Below, piece by piece: positions 1 through 5,245 of a stretch of 8,609 nt of DNA. Positions within the stretch are counted from its first letter, which is position 1. Each line of letters opens with the position of its first letter. This DNA comes from an uncultured Prevotella sp. (GTDB lineage Bacteria; Bacteroidota; Bacteroidia; Bacteroidales; Bacteroidaceae), in assembly GCA_947303825.1 (NCBI GenBank), contig CAMYZK010000094.1, forward strand, positions 1 through 8,609, read 5' to 3'. Made by a program: the position numbers and the translations under genes. The notes under the pieces were generated by a model, which searched no databases, was not told the origin of the DNA, and saw nothing but the letters and a program-made list of their open reading frames with translations.

Positions 1-232
1 TGTCGTCGCCAAGGAGCATTTCATGTCCGTTGTCCATGTCAATCACTCCCACCAGGCCGTCACGATGCTGTCCGAAGTAAGACAGAAACGATGAGTCCTG
101 CCTCATGGGGGCATAGCTGTTTGCTGGGTAGTTTGCGGGAGCCTCGTTGTTGCCAAAAAGCAACACTACCCCGTGTCCAACCAGCTCTTTTAGTCTCGCG
201 CGTCTCCGCACATAGGTTTCTTTGTCAAACAT
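1..232 (-). CDS. pepP: Xaa-Pro aminopeptidase (M24 family), N-terminal part, cut by window edge
   Basis: Translating the minus strand from the ATG at 232 gives 77 residues that run off the window. They begin MFDKETYVRRRARLKEL and continue with VVLLFGNNEAPANYP and YAPMRQDSSFLSYFG, then a GVIDMDNG segment. This order (a basic helix, a hydrophobic strand followed by GN, an R-Q-D-S-S-F-L motif, then a strand) is what I know of the N-terminal AMP_N domain of aminopeptidase P. These cytoplasmic Mn-dependent enzymes remove an N-terminal residue preceding proline. The catalytic pita-bread domain lies outside the window, so activity cannot be judged. The ATG is the first in the frame and is preceded by a TAnnTTTG promoter element and a 15-bp tandem repeat. 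The gene is divergent from the 448-3931 cluster. Assignment rests on the N-terminal motif only. Confidence 0.8.
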   Translation of the reverse strand, partial: MFDKETYVRRRARLKELVGHGVVLLFGNNEAPANYPANSYAPMRQDSSFLSYFGQHRDGLVGVIDMDNGHEMLLGDD

Positions 233-260
233 AACTATCGTAATTATAACTATCGTAATT
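231..260. repeat. Perfect 15-bp tandem duplication in the aminopeptidase leader
   Basis: ATAACTATCGTAATT occurs at 231-245 and again at 246-260 without a mismatch. Read on the minus strand, the two copies lie between the predicted -7 box (274-267) and the aminopeptidase start codon at 232, whose first two bases are the end of the second copy. They would make up nearly the whole 5' leader of that mRNA. Confidence 0.9.
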
Positions 261-266
261 TTTCGG

Positions 267-274
267 CAAAGATA
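267..274 (-). promoter_or_regulatory. Bacteroidetes -7 promoter element for the aminopeptidase gene
   Basis: The minus strand reads TATCTTTG, an exact match to the TAnnTTTG -7 consensus of Bacteroidetes primary sigma factor promoters. It sits 34 bases ahead of the ATG at 232. I did not find a convincing -33 TTTG element at the usual spacing (about 19-20 bases). The A-rich stretch at 301-320 has TTTG on the minus strand, but it is too far away. Confidence 0.55.
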
Positions 275-393
275 CAATAAAAAAACGAGATGCGGAGAGA
301 AAATGCAAAAAAAATGCAAATGGCTCAGTATAATTTAGGCAGACTGTAATTAAAAAAACAATTGAAAAGTTTTCAGATTATACTTAAAAGTAT

Positions 394-401
394 TATCTTT
401 G
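394..401 (+). promoter_or_regulatory. Bacteroidetes -7 promoter element for the 448-3931 cluster
   Basis: TATCTTTG at 394-401 matches TAnnTTTG exactly, in an AT-rich region 46 bases before the ATG at 448. Only a weak -33-like TTTTC is present near 371-375. Transcription would start near 408, giving a leader of about 40 bases. Because the following genes overlap or are closely spaced, this is the most likely promoter for the nucleotidase and possibly for rsmG and the MBL hydrolase. Confidence 0.6.
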
Positions 402-447
402 CAAATCAATAATCATTCTTTCATTCATCTTTAACAAATAGATATAC

Positions 448-675
448 ATGAAAATAACTGTAAACGACATCTGCGTGACTCTGTTTGAAGGGGCATGCGT
501 GAGAAATGCCATTATGAGGGCATCTTTGGCCGAAAAGAAAAGCTTTATGACAGCAGGAGATGTCATAGTGCGCGACAGCTACGGCCATGAGTTAGACCTT
601 GACGCTCCGTTACACGACGGGCAGCATATTACTTGCGAACCTTGTGAAACACCATCAATCGAAGACGAGTTATGA
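448..675 (+). CDS. Small beta-grasp (ThiS/MoaD-like) protein coupled to the 5'-nucleotidase
   Basis: This 75-residue protein has no signal peptide or membrane segment, so it is probably cytoplasmic. Its pattern resembles a ubiquitin-like beta-grasp fold: strand MKITVN, turn, strand CVTLFEGA, a helix around residues 17-30, strand DVIVRDSYG, and an APLHDGQHITCEP segment similar to the 'PL-DGD-V-I' ending of ThiS/MoaD. It lacks the C-terminal Gly-Gly that ThiS and MoaD need for thiocarboxylation and ends in an acidic PSIEDEL tail, so sulfur-carrier activity is unlikely. Residues 63-66 form a CEPC (CxxC) motif. The stop overlaps the next start as ATGA (672-675), which predicts translational coupling to the nucleotidase. 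The start ATG follows a leader with a clear promoter. Its true function is unknown. The fold is inferred from pattern only. Confidence 0.75.
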   Translation: MKITVNDICVTLFEGACVRNAIMRASLAEKKSFMTAGDVIVRDSYGHELDLDAPLHDGQHITCEPCETPSIEDEL

Positions 676-2054
676 AAAACAAGAAACTACTGCTAAGTCT
701 TCTCCTGTCGGTATTCTTGCTATGTACAGGCCAGGCACAGACACTGCGTAAAGAAGTGCATATCCTCTCGGTCAACGATATGCATGCCTCTTTGCAAAAC
801 ATGCCAAAGTTAGCTGATATTGCAGACAGTTTGAGATCACTTTATCCTGGGTTGCTGGTTTTTTCGGCAGGTGACAACCGTACCGGTGACCCTCTTAACG
901 ATATGTACATCCCTGCTGCCTATCCCATGGTGGCATTGATGAATCAGATAGGATTTAACGCTACAACACTGGGCAACCATGAGTTTGACTCAAAGCCTGA
1001 TGGAATGGCAAAGCTTATCAGCCTGTCGAATTTTCCCTATCTCTGTGCAAACGTACACCCTGACGAGTCTTTAGGCATACACCTTAATCCCTGTAAGATG
1101 TTTGATGTGGAAGGCATTAAAGTTGGAGTGGTGGGTGCTGTGCAGATTGGCACTCACGGTATGCCCGACACCCATCCTGACAATGTGAAAGGTTTTGTAT
1201 TTGAACCTGTCAATGAGACCGTAGCTCGCTATGACTGGCTAAGGAAACAGTGCGACGTGGTGATTCTTCTCTCGCACAACGGATATGAAGATGATGTCAA
1301 GACAGCGCAACAGATGTCTTGGCTGGACTTGATTATCGGTGGGCATTCACATACCCAACTTGATGGGGGAGAACTTCATAATGGCGTGTTGATTACTCAG
1401 AATGTCAACAAGTTGAAGAAGGTGACACACATACAGCTGATGCTGCAGAGAGAGCGTGACTCTGCTCCATGGAAGATCATCGACAAGCGTGCAGAGAACA
1501 TCGATGTGCGTAAACATAAGGGGAAGAACAATGTGGTGGCCGACATGGTGAGGTTCCTTAGCAACAACCCTGAGTTCCAGCGAGTGTTGGCACAAGTGGT
1601 AAGTCCGTTGGATACCTACGAGGAGCTTGGGTCTATGATGTGCGATGCCTTTGCCAGTGAGACAGGAGCCGATGTGGCTATTGAGAATTATGGAGGGGTT
1701 AGGTACGGTGAGAAGGCTGTCGGTCCTTTTACTGTTGCCGACGTGTTGAGTCTAGACCCCTTTGGCAACGATGCCGTAATGATGGAGATAACAGGCGACG
1801 AACTGAGACGGATGTTGATAAGCTGTTGTGACAATGACGGTCACAATTTCCCATACGTCAGCGGAATACTATGCGATGTTGAACGTGACACTAAAGACTC
1901 CACCAAGATAAAGAAGTTGGTGCTGAAAACTCCTGATGGAAAGAAACTTAACCTAAAGAAGAAACTGAAGGTTGTGACCAACAGCTATGTGGCCTCTATT
2001 GCCGACTCGCCAAGGGCTGACCAGGGACAGAGTATCAATCGCAAGACTGCCTAA
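672..2054 (+). CDS. Secreted 5'-nucleotidase / metallophosphatase (UshA-like), C-terminus cut by an in-frame stop
   Basis: Residues 1-23 form a signal peptide (MKNKK, hydrophobic core, CTGQAQ), so the enzyme should act in the periplasm, releasing phosphate from nucleotides or related esters. The calcineurin-like domain shows the metal ligands in order: NDMH (D36, H38), SAGD (D68), GNHEFD (N102, H103), SHNG (H202) and GGHSHT (H225, H227). The usual NDxHG is NDMHA here. The C-terminal substrate domain (about 300-450) shows IENYGGVR (339-344), the D-PFGN loop with F364 corresponding to the substrate-stacking Phe of UshA, and VVTNSYVAS. The UshA GGDGY loop is replaced by ADSPRADQG. The protein ends at residue 460 with SINRKTA, yet the same frame continues for 24 plausible codons beyond the TAA at 2052-2054, so the end looks prematurely truncated. 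It overlaps the upstream small gene by 4 bases. Substrate specificity cannot be told. Confidence 0.88.
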   Translation: MKNKKLLLSLLLSVFLLCTGQAQTLRKEVHILSVNDMHASLQNMPKLADIADSLRSLYPGLLVFSAGDNRTGDPLNDMYIPAAYPMVALMNQIGFNATTLGNHEFDSKPDGMAKLISLSNFPYLCANVHPDESLGIHLNPCKMFDVEGIKVGVVGAVQIGTHGMPDTHPDNVKGFVFEPVNETVARYDWLRKQCDVVILLSHNGYEDDVKTAQQMSWLDLIIGGHSHTQLDGGELHNGVLITQNVNKLKKVTHIQLMLQRERDSAPWKIIDKRAENIDVRKHKGKNNVVADMVRFLSNNPEFQRVLAQVVSPLDTYEELGSMMCDAFASETGADVAIENYGGVRYGEKAVGPFTVADVLSLDPFGNDAVMMEITGDELRRMLISCCDNDGHNFPYVSGILCDVERDTKDSTKIKKLVLKTPDGKKLNLKKKLKVVTNSYVASIADSPRADQGQSINRKTA

Positions 2055-2129
2055 TTGATATTCGAGTTCCTGACGAAAAAGAGGGAAATAGACTATAAGG
2101 GAACAAAGCGTATAAACGAAACAAAGTAA
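2055..2129 (+). other. In-frame 3' continuation of the 5'-nucleotidase gene after the TAA
   Basis: Directly after the TAA at 2052-2054 the nucleotidase frame stays open for 24 codons to a TAA at 2127-2129, three bases before the rsmG start. It encodes LIFEFLTKKREIDYKGTKRI followed by NETK. From memory, Bacteroidetes 5'-nucleotidase C-terminal domains end with a similar helix plus 'Y-G-KR' segment, so this is probably the original C-terminus. A single substitution in a GAA, CAA or AAA codon could have produced the TAA. Confidence 0.6.
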
Positions 2130-2132
2130 CCA

Positions 2133-2753
2133 ATGCAAATAACAGACAAGTACTTTCCAGACCTTAGTGACAAGCAAAAGGCTCAGATAGATGCCTTGGA
2201 TGGTTTGTATAAAGAGTGGAATGCAAAGATTAATGTCATTTCCCGCAAAGATATTGACAATCTTTATGAGCACCATGTGCTTCACTCTCTTGCCATTGCC
2301 CGCCTGCTGAGGTTCAAGCCTGGCACAAGGATTCTTGACCTTGGTACTGGCGGAGGCTTTCCCGGTGTGCCTCTGGCCATCTTGTTTCCAGAATGCTGCT
2401 TCACCCTTATCGATGGTACTAGAAAAAAAATATTGGTGGCAAGGGAGGTTGTCAATGCCATTGGTCTGGAGAATTGCAAGCCCATACACCGCCGTGGCGA
2501 AGACGAACACGACAAGTATGACTTTGTGGTGAGCAGGGCTGTTATGCCATTGCCCGATTTGGTAAAGCTGGTAAGCAAGAACATCAGCAAGAATCAAAAG
2601 AATGCCATGCCTAATGGCATCGTCTGTCTAAAGGGCGGCGATGTACATGGTGAGACACTTCCATTCAAGAAAATAGTGCAGGTTAGTCCGTTGAGCAGTT
2701 GGTTTGACGAAGAATGGTTTAAGGAAAAATATTGTATATACCTACCTGTATGA
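2133..2753 (+). CDS. rsmG: 16S rRNA (guanine-527-N7)-methyltransferase RsmG (GidB)
   Basis: RsmG uses S-adenosylmethionine to methylate N7 of G527 in the 530 loop of 16S rRNA; loss gives low-level streptomycin resistance in several bacteria. The 206-residue product has the family's size and signatures: EWNAKINVISRKD (28-40), the HHVLHS segment (47-52), the SAM-binding loop ILDLGTGGGFPGVPLAILFP (67-86), an acidic D94 followed by GTRKK, VVSRAV (132-137) and the late LKGG (166-169). The ATG at 2133 gives a typical N-terminus. Three bases separate it from the second stop of the nucleotidase frame, and its end overlaps the MBL hydrolase start by four bases (ATGA at 2750-2753), so it is probably co-transcribed with both neighbours. 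Confidence 0.95.
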   Translation: MQITDKYFPDLSDKQKAQIDALDGLYKEWNAKINVISRKDIDNLYEHHVLHSLAIARLLRFKPGTRILDLGTGGGFPGVPLAILFPECCFTLIDGTRKKILVAREVVNAIGLENCKPIHRRGEDEHDKYDFVVSRAVMPLPDLVKLVSKNISKNQKNAMPNGIVCLKGGDVHGETLPFKKIVQVSPLSSWFDEEWFKEKYCIYLPV

Positions 2754-3397
2754 TAGAGATAAAGACATTTCAGTGTAATCCCTTGCAGGAGAATTGCTTT
2801 ATAGTGAGCGACGAGGCAAAAGAGGCTGTGGCAATTGATTGTGGCGCCTTCTTCCCCGAGGAGCGCAAGGCTGTTGCCAGATATATAAAAGACAACGGAC
2901 TGAATCTTTGCCATGTGCTGTGCACTCATGCTCATTTCGACCACATCTTCGGCCTTGATACCCTCTACGAAGAATTTGGAATCTCTCCAAAGCTTCACGC
3001 TGCCGACATCTTTCTCTATGATAAGATGAGCGAGCAGCTGCAGGCATTCATGGGTGTTCCTTTCGACCGTCAGCTTCCTCCACTTGGCGATAGTATGGCA
3101 GATGGAGACACTATTAACTTTGGCTCTCACCTGATAAAGGTGATACACACTTCAGGACATTCGCCTGGCAGTGTGGTTCTATATATGGAAGAAGAGAAAA
3201 TCCTCTTTTCCGGAGATACCATTTTCCGTCTAGGCGTGGGACGAACCGACTTGGAGGGTGGGTCGTGGCAGCAGCTGCTGGAGAGTCTTCAGAGGCTGGC
3301 CACTACATTGCCCGACGATGTCAAAGTGTATGCAGGGCATGGCCCTAGCACCACTATGAGCCTTGAGAAAAAGCTTAATCCTTATTTTAGGTATTGA
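2750..3397 (+). CDS. MBL-fold metal-dependent hydrolase (glyoxalase II-like)
   Basis: The 215-residue product is a compact metallo-beta-lactamase-fold hydrolase. Metal ligands are visible in order: THAHFDH (H60, H62, D64, H65), TSGHSPG (H137), SGDTIF (D156) and AGHGP (H197), the full set for a dinuclear site. It resembles the short YcbL/glyoxalase II-like group, which lacks the C-terminal substrate-binding domain of classical glyoxalase II. Substrate is therefore uncertain; a thioester such as S-lactoylglutathione is one possibility. No signal peptide, so cytoplasmic. I chose the ATG at 2750, giving MIEIKTFQCNPLQENCFIV, because this matches the usual family N-terminus and overlaps the rsmG stop as ATGA. 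A TTG six codons upstream (2732) is also in frame and has AAGGAA just before it, but it would add residues the family does not normally carry. Confidence 0.9.
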   Translation: MIEIKTFQCNPLQENCFIVSDEAKEAVAIDCGAFFPEERKAVARYIKDNGLNLCHVLCTHAHFDHIFGLDTLYEEFGISPKLHAADIFLYDKMSEQLQAFMGVPFDRQLPPLGDSMADGDTINFGSHLIKVIHTSGHSPGSVVLYMEEEKILFSGDTIFRLGVGRTDLEGGSWQQLLESLQRLATTLPDDVKVYAGHGPSTTMSLEKKLNPYFRY

Positions 3398-3436
3398 GGA
3401 GAAAGAACTCCTGAAACGTTTTTATACATTTTATTT

Positions 3437-3931
3437 ATGACAGGCGAATATATTCTGAGCATAGTAGTGTCGGCTCTCTTTGGAGGAGCAATAGGTCTGG
3501 AGCGTGAATACCGCTCGAAGGAAGCCGGATTCCGCACCCATTTTCTTGTGGGACTTGGCAGTGGCTTGTTTATGGTTCTTTCCCTACACGGTTTCGACGA
3601 CTTTGTGGGCATACAGGGCATACAGCGCGACCCTAGCCGTATAGCAGCGCAAGTGGTGAGCGGTATAGGCTTCATAGGCGCTGGAACAATTATCTTCCAG
3701 AAGAATGTGGTGAAGGGTCTTACCACTGCCGCAGGCTTGTGGGTAACGTCGGCCATTGGAATGACTGCCGGTGCGGGTATGTATTTGTTGGCGGCAGTAG
3801 CCACAGCGCTGGTGCTTCTCTGCCTTGAAGGGTCAAATCTCATACACCACAAAGTGTTTCACGAGAACTATGAAGGTGGAGCACCGGAGGAAAATGAAGG
3901 TCAGAAGAATACGAAGCGCAGCGAGGCATAA
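3437..3931 (+). CDS. MgtC/SapB-family inner membrane protein
   Basis: The 164-residue protein has about five hydrophobic segments (roughly 5-23, 35-50, 70-88, 92-110, 113-131) and the conserved MgtC features: GLEREYRSKEAGFRTHFLV (20-38), DPSRIAAQVVSGIGFIGAG (65-83) and KGLTTAAGLWVTSAIGM (93-109). MgtC proteins are associated with growth under low Mg2+ or at acid pH, and in Salmonella with control of the F1Fo ATP synthase and phosphate uptake; the role in Bacteroidetes is not established. It lacks the C-terminal ACT-like domain of long family members and ends in a hydrophilic, charged tail (from about 132). It lies 39 bases after the MBL gene and may belong to the same transcript. Its last 31 bases overlap the convergent gene at 3901. 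Confidence 0.9.
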   Translation: MTGEYILSIVVSALFGGAIGLEREYRSKEAGFRTHFLVGLGSGLFMVLSLHGFDDFVGIQGIQRDPSRIAAQVVSGIGFIGAGTIIFQKNVVKGLTTAAGLWVTSAIGMTAGAGMYLLAAVATALVLLCLEGSNLIHHKVFHENYEGGAPEENEGQKNTKRSEA

Positions 3932-4488
3932 AGCTGCATAAATAGTACGTAGAGCAACAGCAATGGTGCTGCCTTGGCAATCCCTGCCATGACCGACTGG
4001 CAAACATCAGAGAAAGACAGGTATCTTCGTGACAGCATTCCGTATGCAGCCGACAAGATAAGCAGTCCGAACGCCACTATGGGTATTAGTGCCCTGCTGA
4101 ACGGTGAGGGCCATATTGCACCTGTAGAAGACAGCAGTACTGCCTGTGGTGCAACGGTAAGTAATAGTATGACGCCAACAATAAGCAGAAAAAGGGCCAA
4201 GATGAAGATGAGTGGCTGGCGGCTGTGACGGCTCAGCGGATGTCCTATCATGTCGGTTATGCCGCTATGACTGGCACACCCCCAAGCCATAGCCAGCAAC
4301 AACAGCCAAATAAGCATTGGGTTGAGAAGTTGGTTTACGAAGTCGCCGAAGAGGAAACGTAAACCTTCCGACGACAGAAGCGAATGCACATCCTCTCCTA
4401 TTTTTACAGACAGCAGCCATGATAGTGGTATCAGTATTGCTGTTGCCACTATCAGAGCTGTTGCCGTGTATGTCACAAACCTATTCAT
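3901..4488 (-). CDS. Putative membrane protein resembling the N-terminal half of an AbgT-type transporter
   Basis: The 195-residue product has about five hydrophobic segments (near 5-24, 49-66, 86-108, 122-142 and 166-183). The segment VHSLLSSEGLRFLFGDFV (34-51), followed by LNPMLIWLLLLAMAWGCASHSGI, resembles the 'V-SLLS-EGI-W-F' and 'G-G-AEHSGL' region near the start of AbgT (p-aminobenzoyl-glutamate transporter) proteins. AbgT proteins are about 500 residues, so only about half is present. The start is the ATG at 4488, which overlaps the response regulator stop by 8 bases (ATGAATAG). A TTG at 4509 would extend it by seven residues. The overlap implies the same operon as the kinase and regulator. 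It could be a stand-alone small membrane protein; transport has not been shown by anything here. The AbgT similarity is from memory. Confidence 0.7.
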   Translation of the reverse strand: MNRFVTYTATALIVATAILIPLSWLLSVKIGEDVHSLLSSEGLRFLFGDFVNQLLNPMLIWLLLLAMAWGCASHSGITDMIGHPLSRHSRQPLIFILALFLLIVGVILLLTVAPQAVLLSSTGAIWPSPFSRALIPIVAFGLLILSAAYGMLSRRYLSFSDVCQSVMAGIAKAAPLLLLYVLFMQLYASLRFVFF

Positions 4489-5197
4489 CGTCGGGTTCCA
4501 GATTGTCAATGTCTAGAATGTGCAGTTCCAGTGCCCTTACCACCAGTCTCGTGGCGTTGACACTGCGTGCGTCGGGCAGAAGCTTTTGTATCAGTTCGTT
4601 TTGTCTCTTCTCTAGACTCTTCACTCCGAAAGGCATGCCTCGAAGCTGGGTAATCTGGTCTTTTGTGTAGCCTAGTGCGAGATGCCGCAGGAAGCGCTCG
4701 TCATATTCGTCAATCTCGTAATTTACAAGAGCCTCCTGCTTAGCCAGTTGAGAACCGACACTATGCTTGTAACGGTCAATAATCTTCTTGAGTATGGGTT
4801 CATTGAACACCAGCTGCTTTCCCGACATCACAGCTTGCACGTCACCGCGTGTTAGCAGTTCACCTGTTTTCAGTATAATACCATCGGCACCGGCATCAAG
4901 CACGTCAACCCACAGTTTCTCGTTGAGAATCTCACCGGTAAAGATAAGCACTTTTACACTGGGGTGCAACTCCTTTGTCTGTCTGCATATTTCTACCCCC
5001 ACTGTGGTAGAGCCGCCCAGTCCCAGGTCAAGCAGCACCAGGTCGGGCAGTTGTTGCTTCATCAGCCGCCAGTAGGCCGACTCGTTGTCGGCTGTGCCAA
5101 TTACTTGAGCTTCGGGTATGTCGTTACGTATAATACCTTGTGTGCCCTTCAGTTCCAGAGGCACGTCTTCAACAATGATAACCTTGAATTGTTCCAT
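4481..5197 (-). CDS. Two-component response regulator, REC plus LuxR-like HTH
   Basis: The 238-residue product starts with a receiver domain (about 4-125): acidic pocket E10/D11 in VIIVEDV, phospho-acceptor D57 in LVLLDLGLGG, T87 in LIFTGE and K110 in GIILKTG. After a linker (about 126-160) the C-terminal part resembles a LuxR/GerE helix-turn-helix: YDERFLRHLALGYTKDQITQ corresponds to the usual 'RE-EVL-LLA-G-S-KEIA' region, and KSLEKRQNELIQKL to the recognition and dimer helices. The motif is divergent (RGMPFG in the turn, lacking the usual 'S-TV'). It is probably a DNA-binding transcription factor phosphorylated by the kinase encoded just upstream, from which it is separated by 30 bases. Its stop overlaps the next gene's start by 8 bases. 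Target genes are unknown; the AbgT-like neighbour is one candidate. Confidence 0.9.
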   Translation of the reverse strand: MEQFKVIIVEDVPLELKGTQGIIRNDIPEAQVIGTADNESAYWRLMKQQLPDLVLLDLGLGGSTTVGVEICRQTKELHPSVKVLIFTGEILNEKLWVDVLDAGADGIILKTGELLTRGDVQAVMSGKQLVFNEPILKKIIDRYKHSVGSQLAKQEALVNYEIDEYDERFLRHLALGYTKDQITQLRGMPFGVKSLEKRQNELIQKLLPDARSVNATRLVVRALELHILDIDNLEPDDE

Positions 5198-5210
5198 ATT
5201 GTCAGTTTAT

Positions 5211-5245
5211 GAATTACGAATTACGAATTAAGCATTATGAATTAC
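5211..5245. repeat. GAATTAC heptamer repeat across the kinase gene end
   Basis: GAATTAC occurs at 5211-5217 and 5218-5224, followed by a one-mismatch copy GAATTAA at 5225-5231, and again at 5239-5245. TTATGAATTACG is repeated exactly at 5207-5218 and 5235-5246, 28 bases apart, four times the heptamer. The repeat contains the kinase stop codon (5228-5230) and much of the kinase-regulator spacer. Confidence 0.8.

Noticed and set aside
281..360. A-rich intergenic stretch as a possible regulatory RNA or origin-like element
   Set aside because: It contains only A-tracts and ATGCAAA repeats (303-309 and 314-320 region) with no paired structure I could see; typical AT-rich promoter DNA.
1953..2597. 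214-codon open frame on the minus strand opposite the nucleotidase end and rsmG
   Set aside because: It lies antisense to rsmG, whose motifs are unmistakable, and its translation shows no recognisable family pattern.
2732..2749. Upstream TTG start for the MBL hydrolase with AAGGAA before it
   Set aside because: It would add six residues not typical of the family, and the ATG at 2750 forms the usual ATGA overlap with rsmG.
2594..3148. 184-codon open frame on the minus strand opposite the MBL hydrolase
   Set aside because: The plus-strand gene has the complete metal-binding motif set; the antisense product has no family pattern.
3397..3423. Possible terminator between the MBL and mgtC-like genes: AGGAG, 6-base loop, CTCCT, then TTTTT six bases later
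   Set aside because: The stem is only 5 bp with a gap before the T-run, and it overlaps the MBL stop codon. Too weak to call; the two genes may be co-transcribed.
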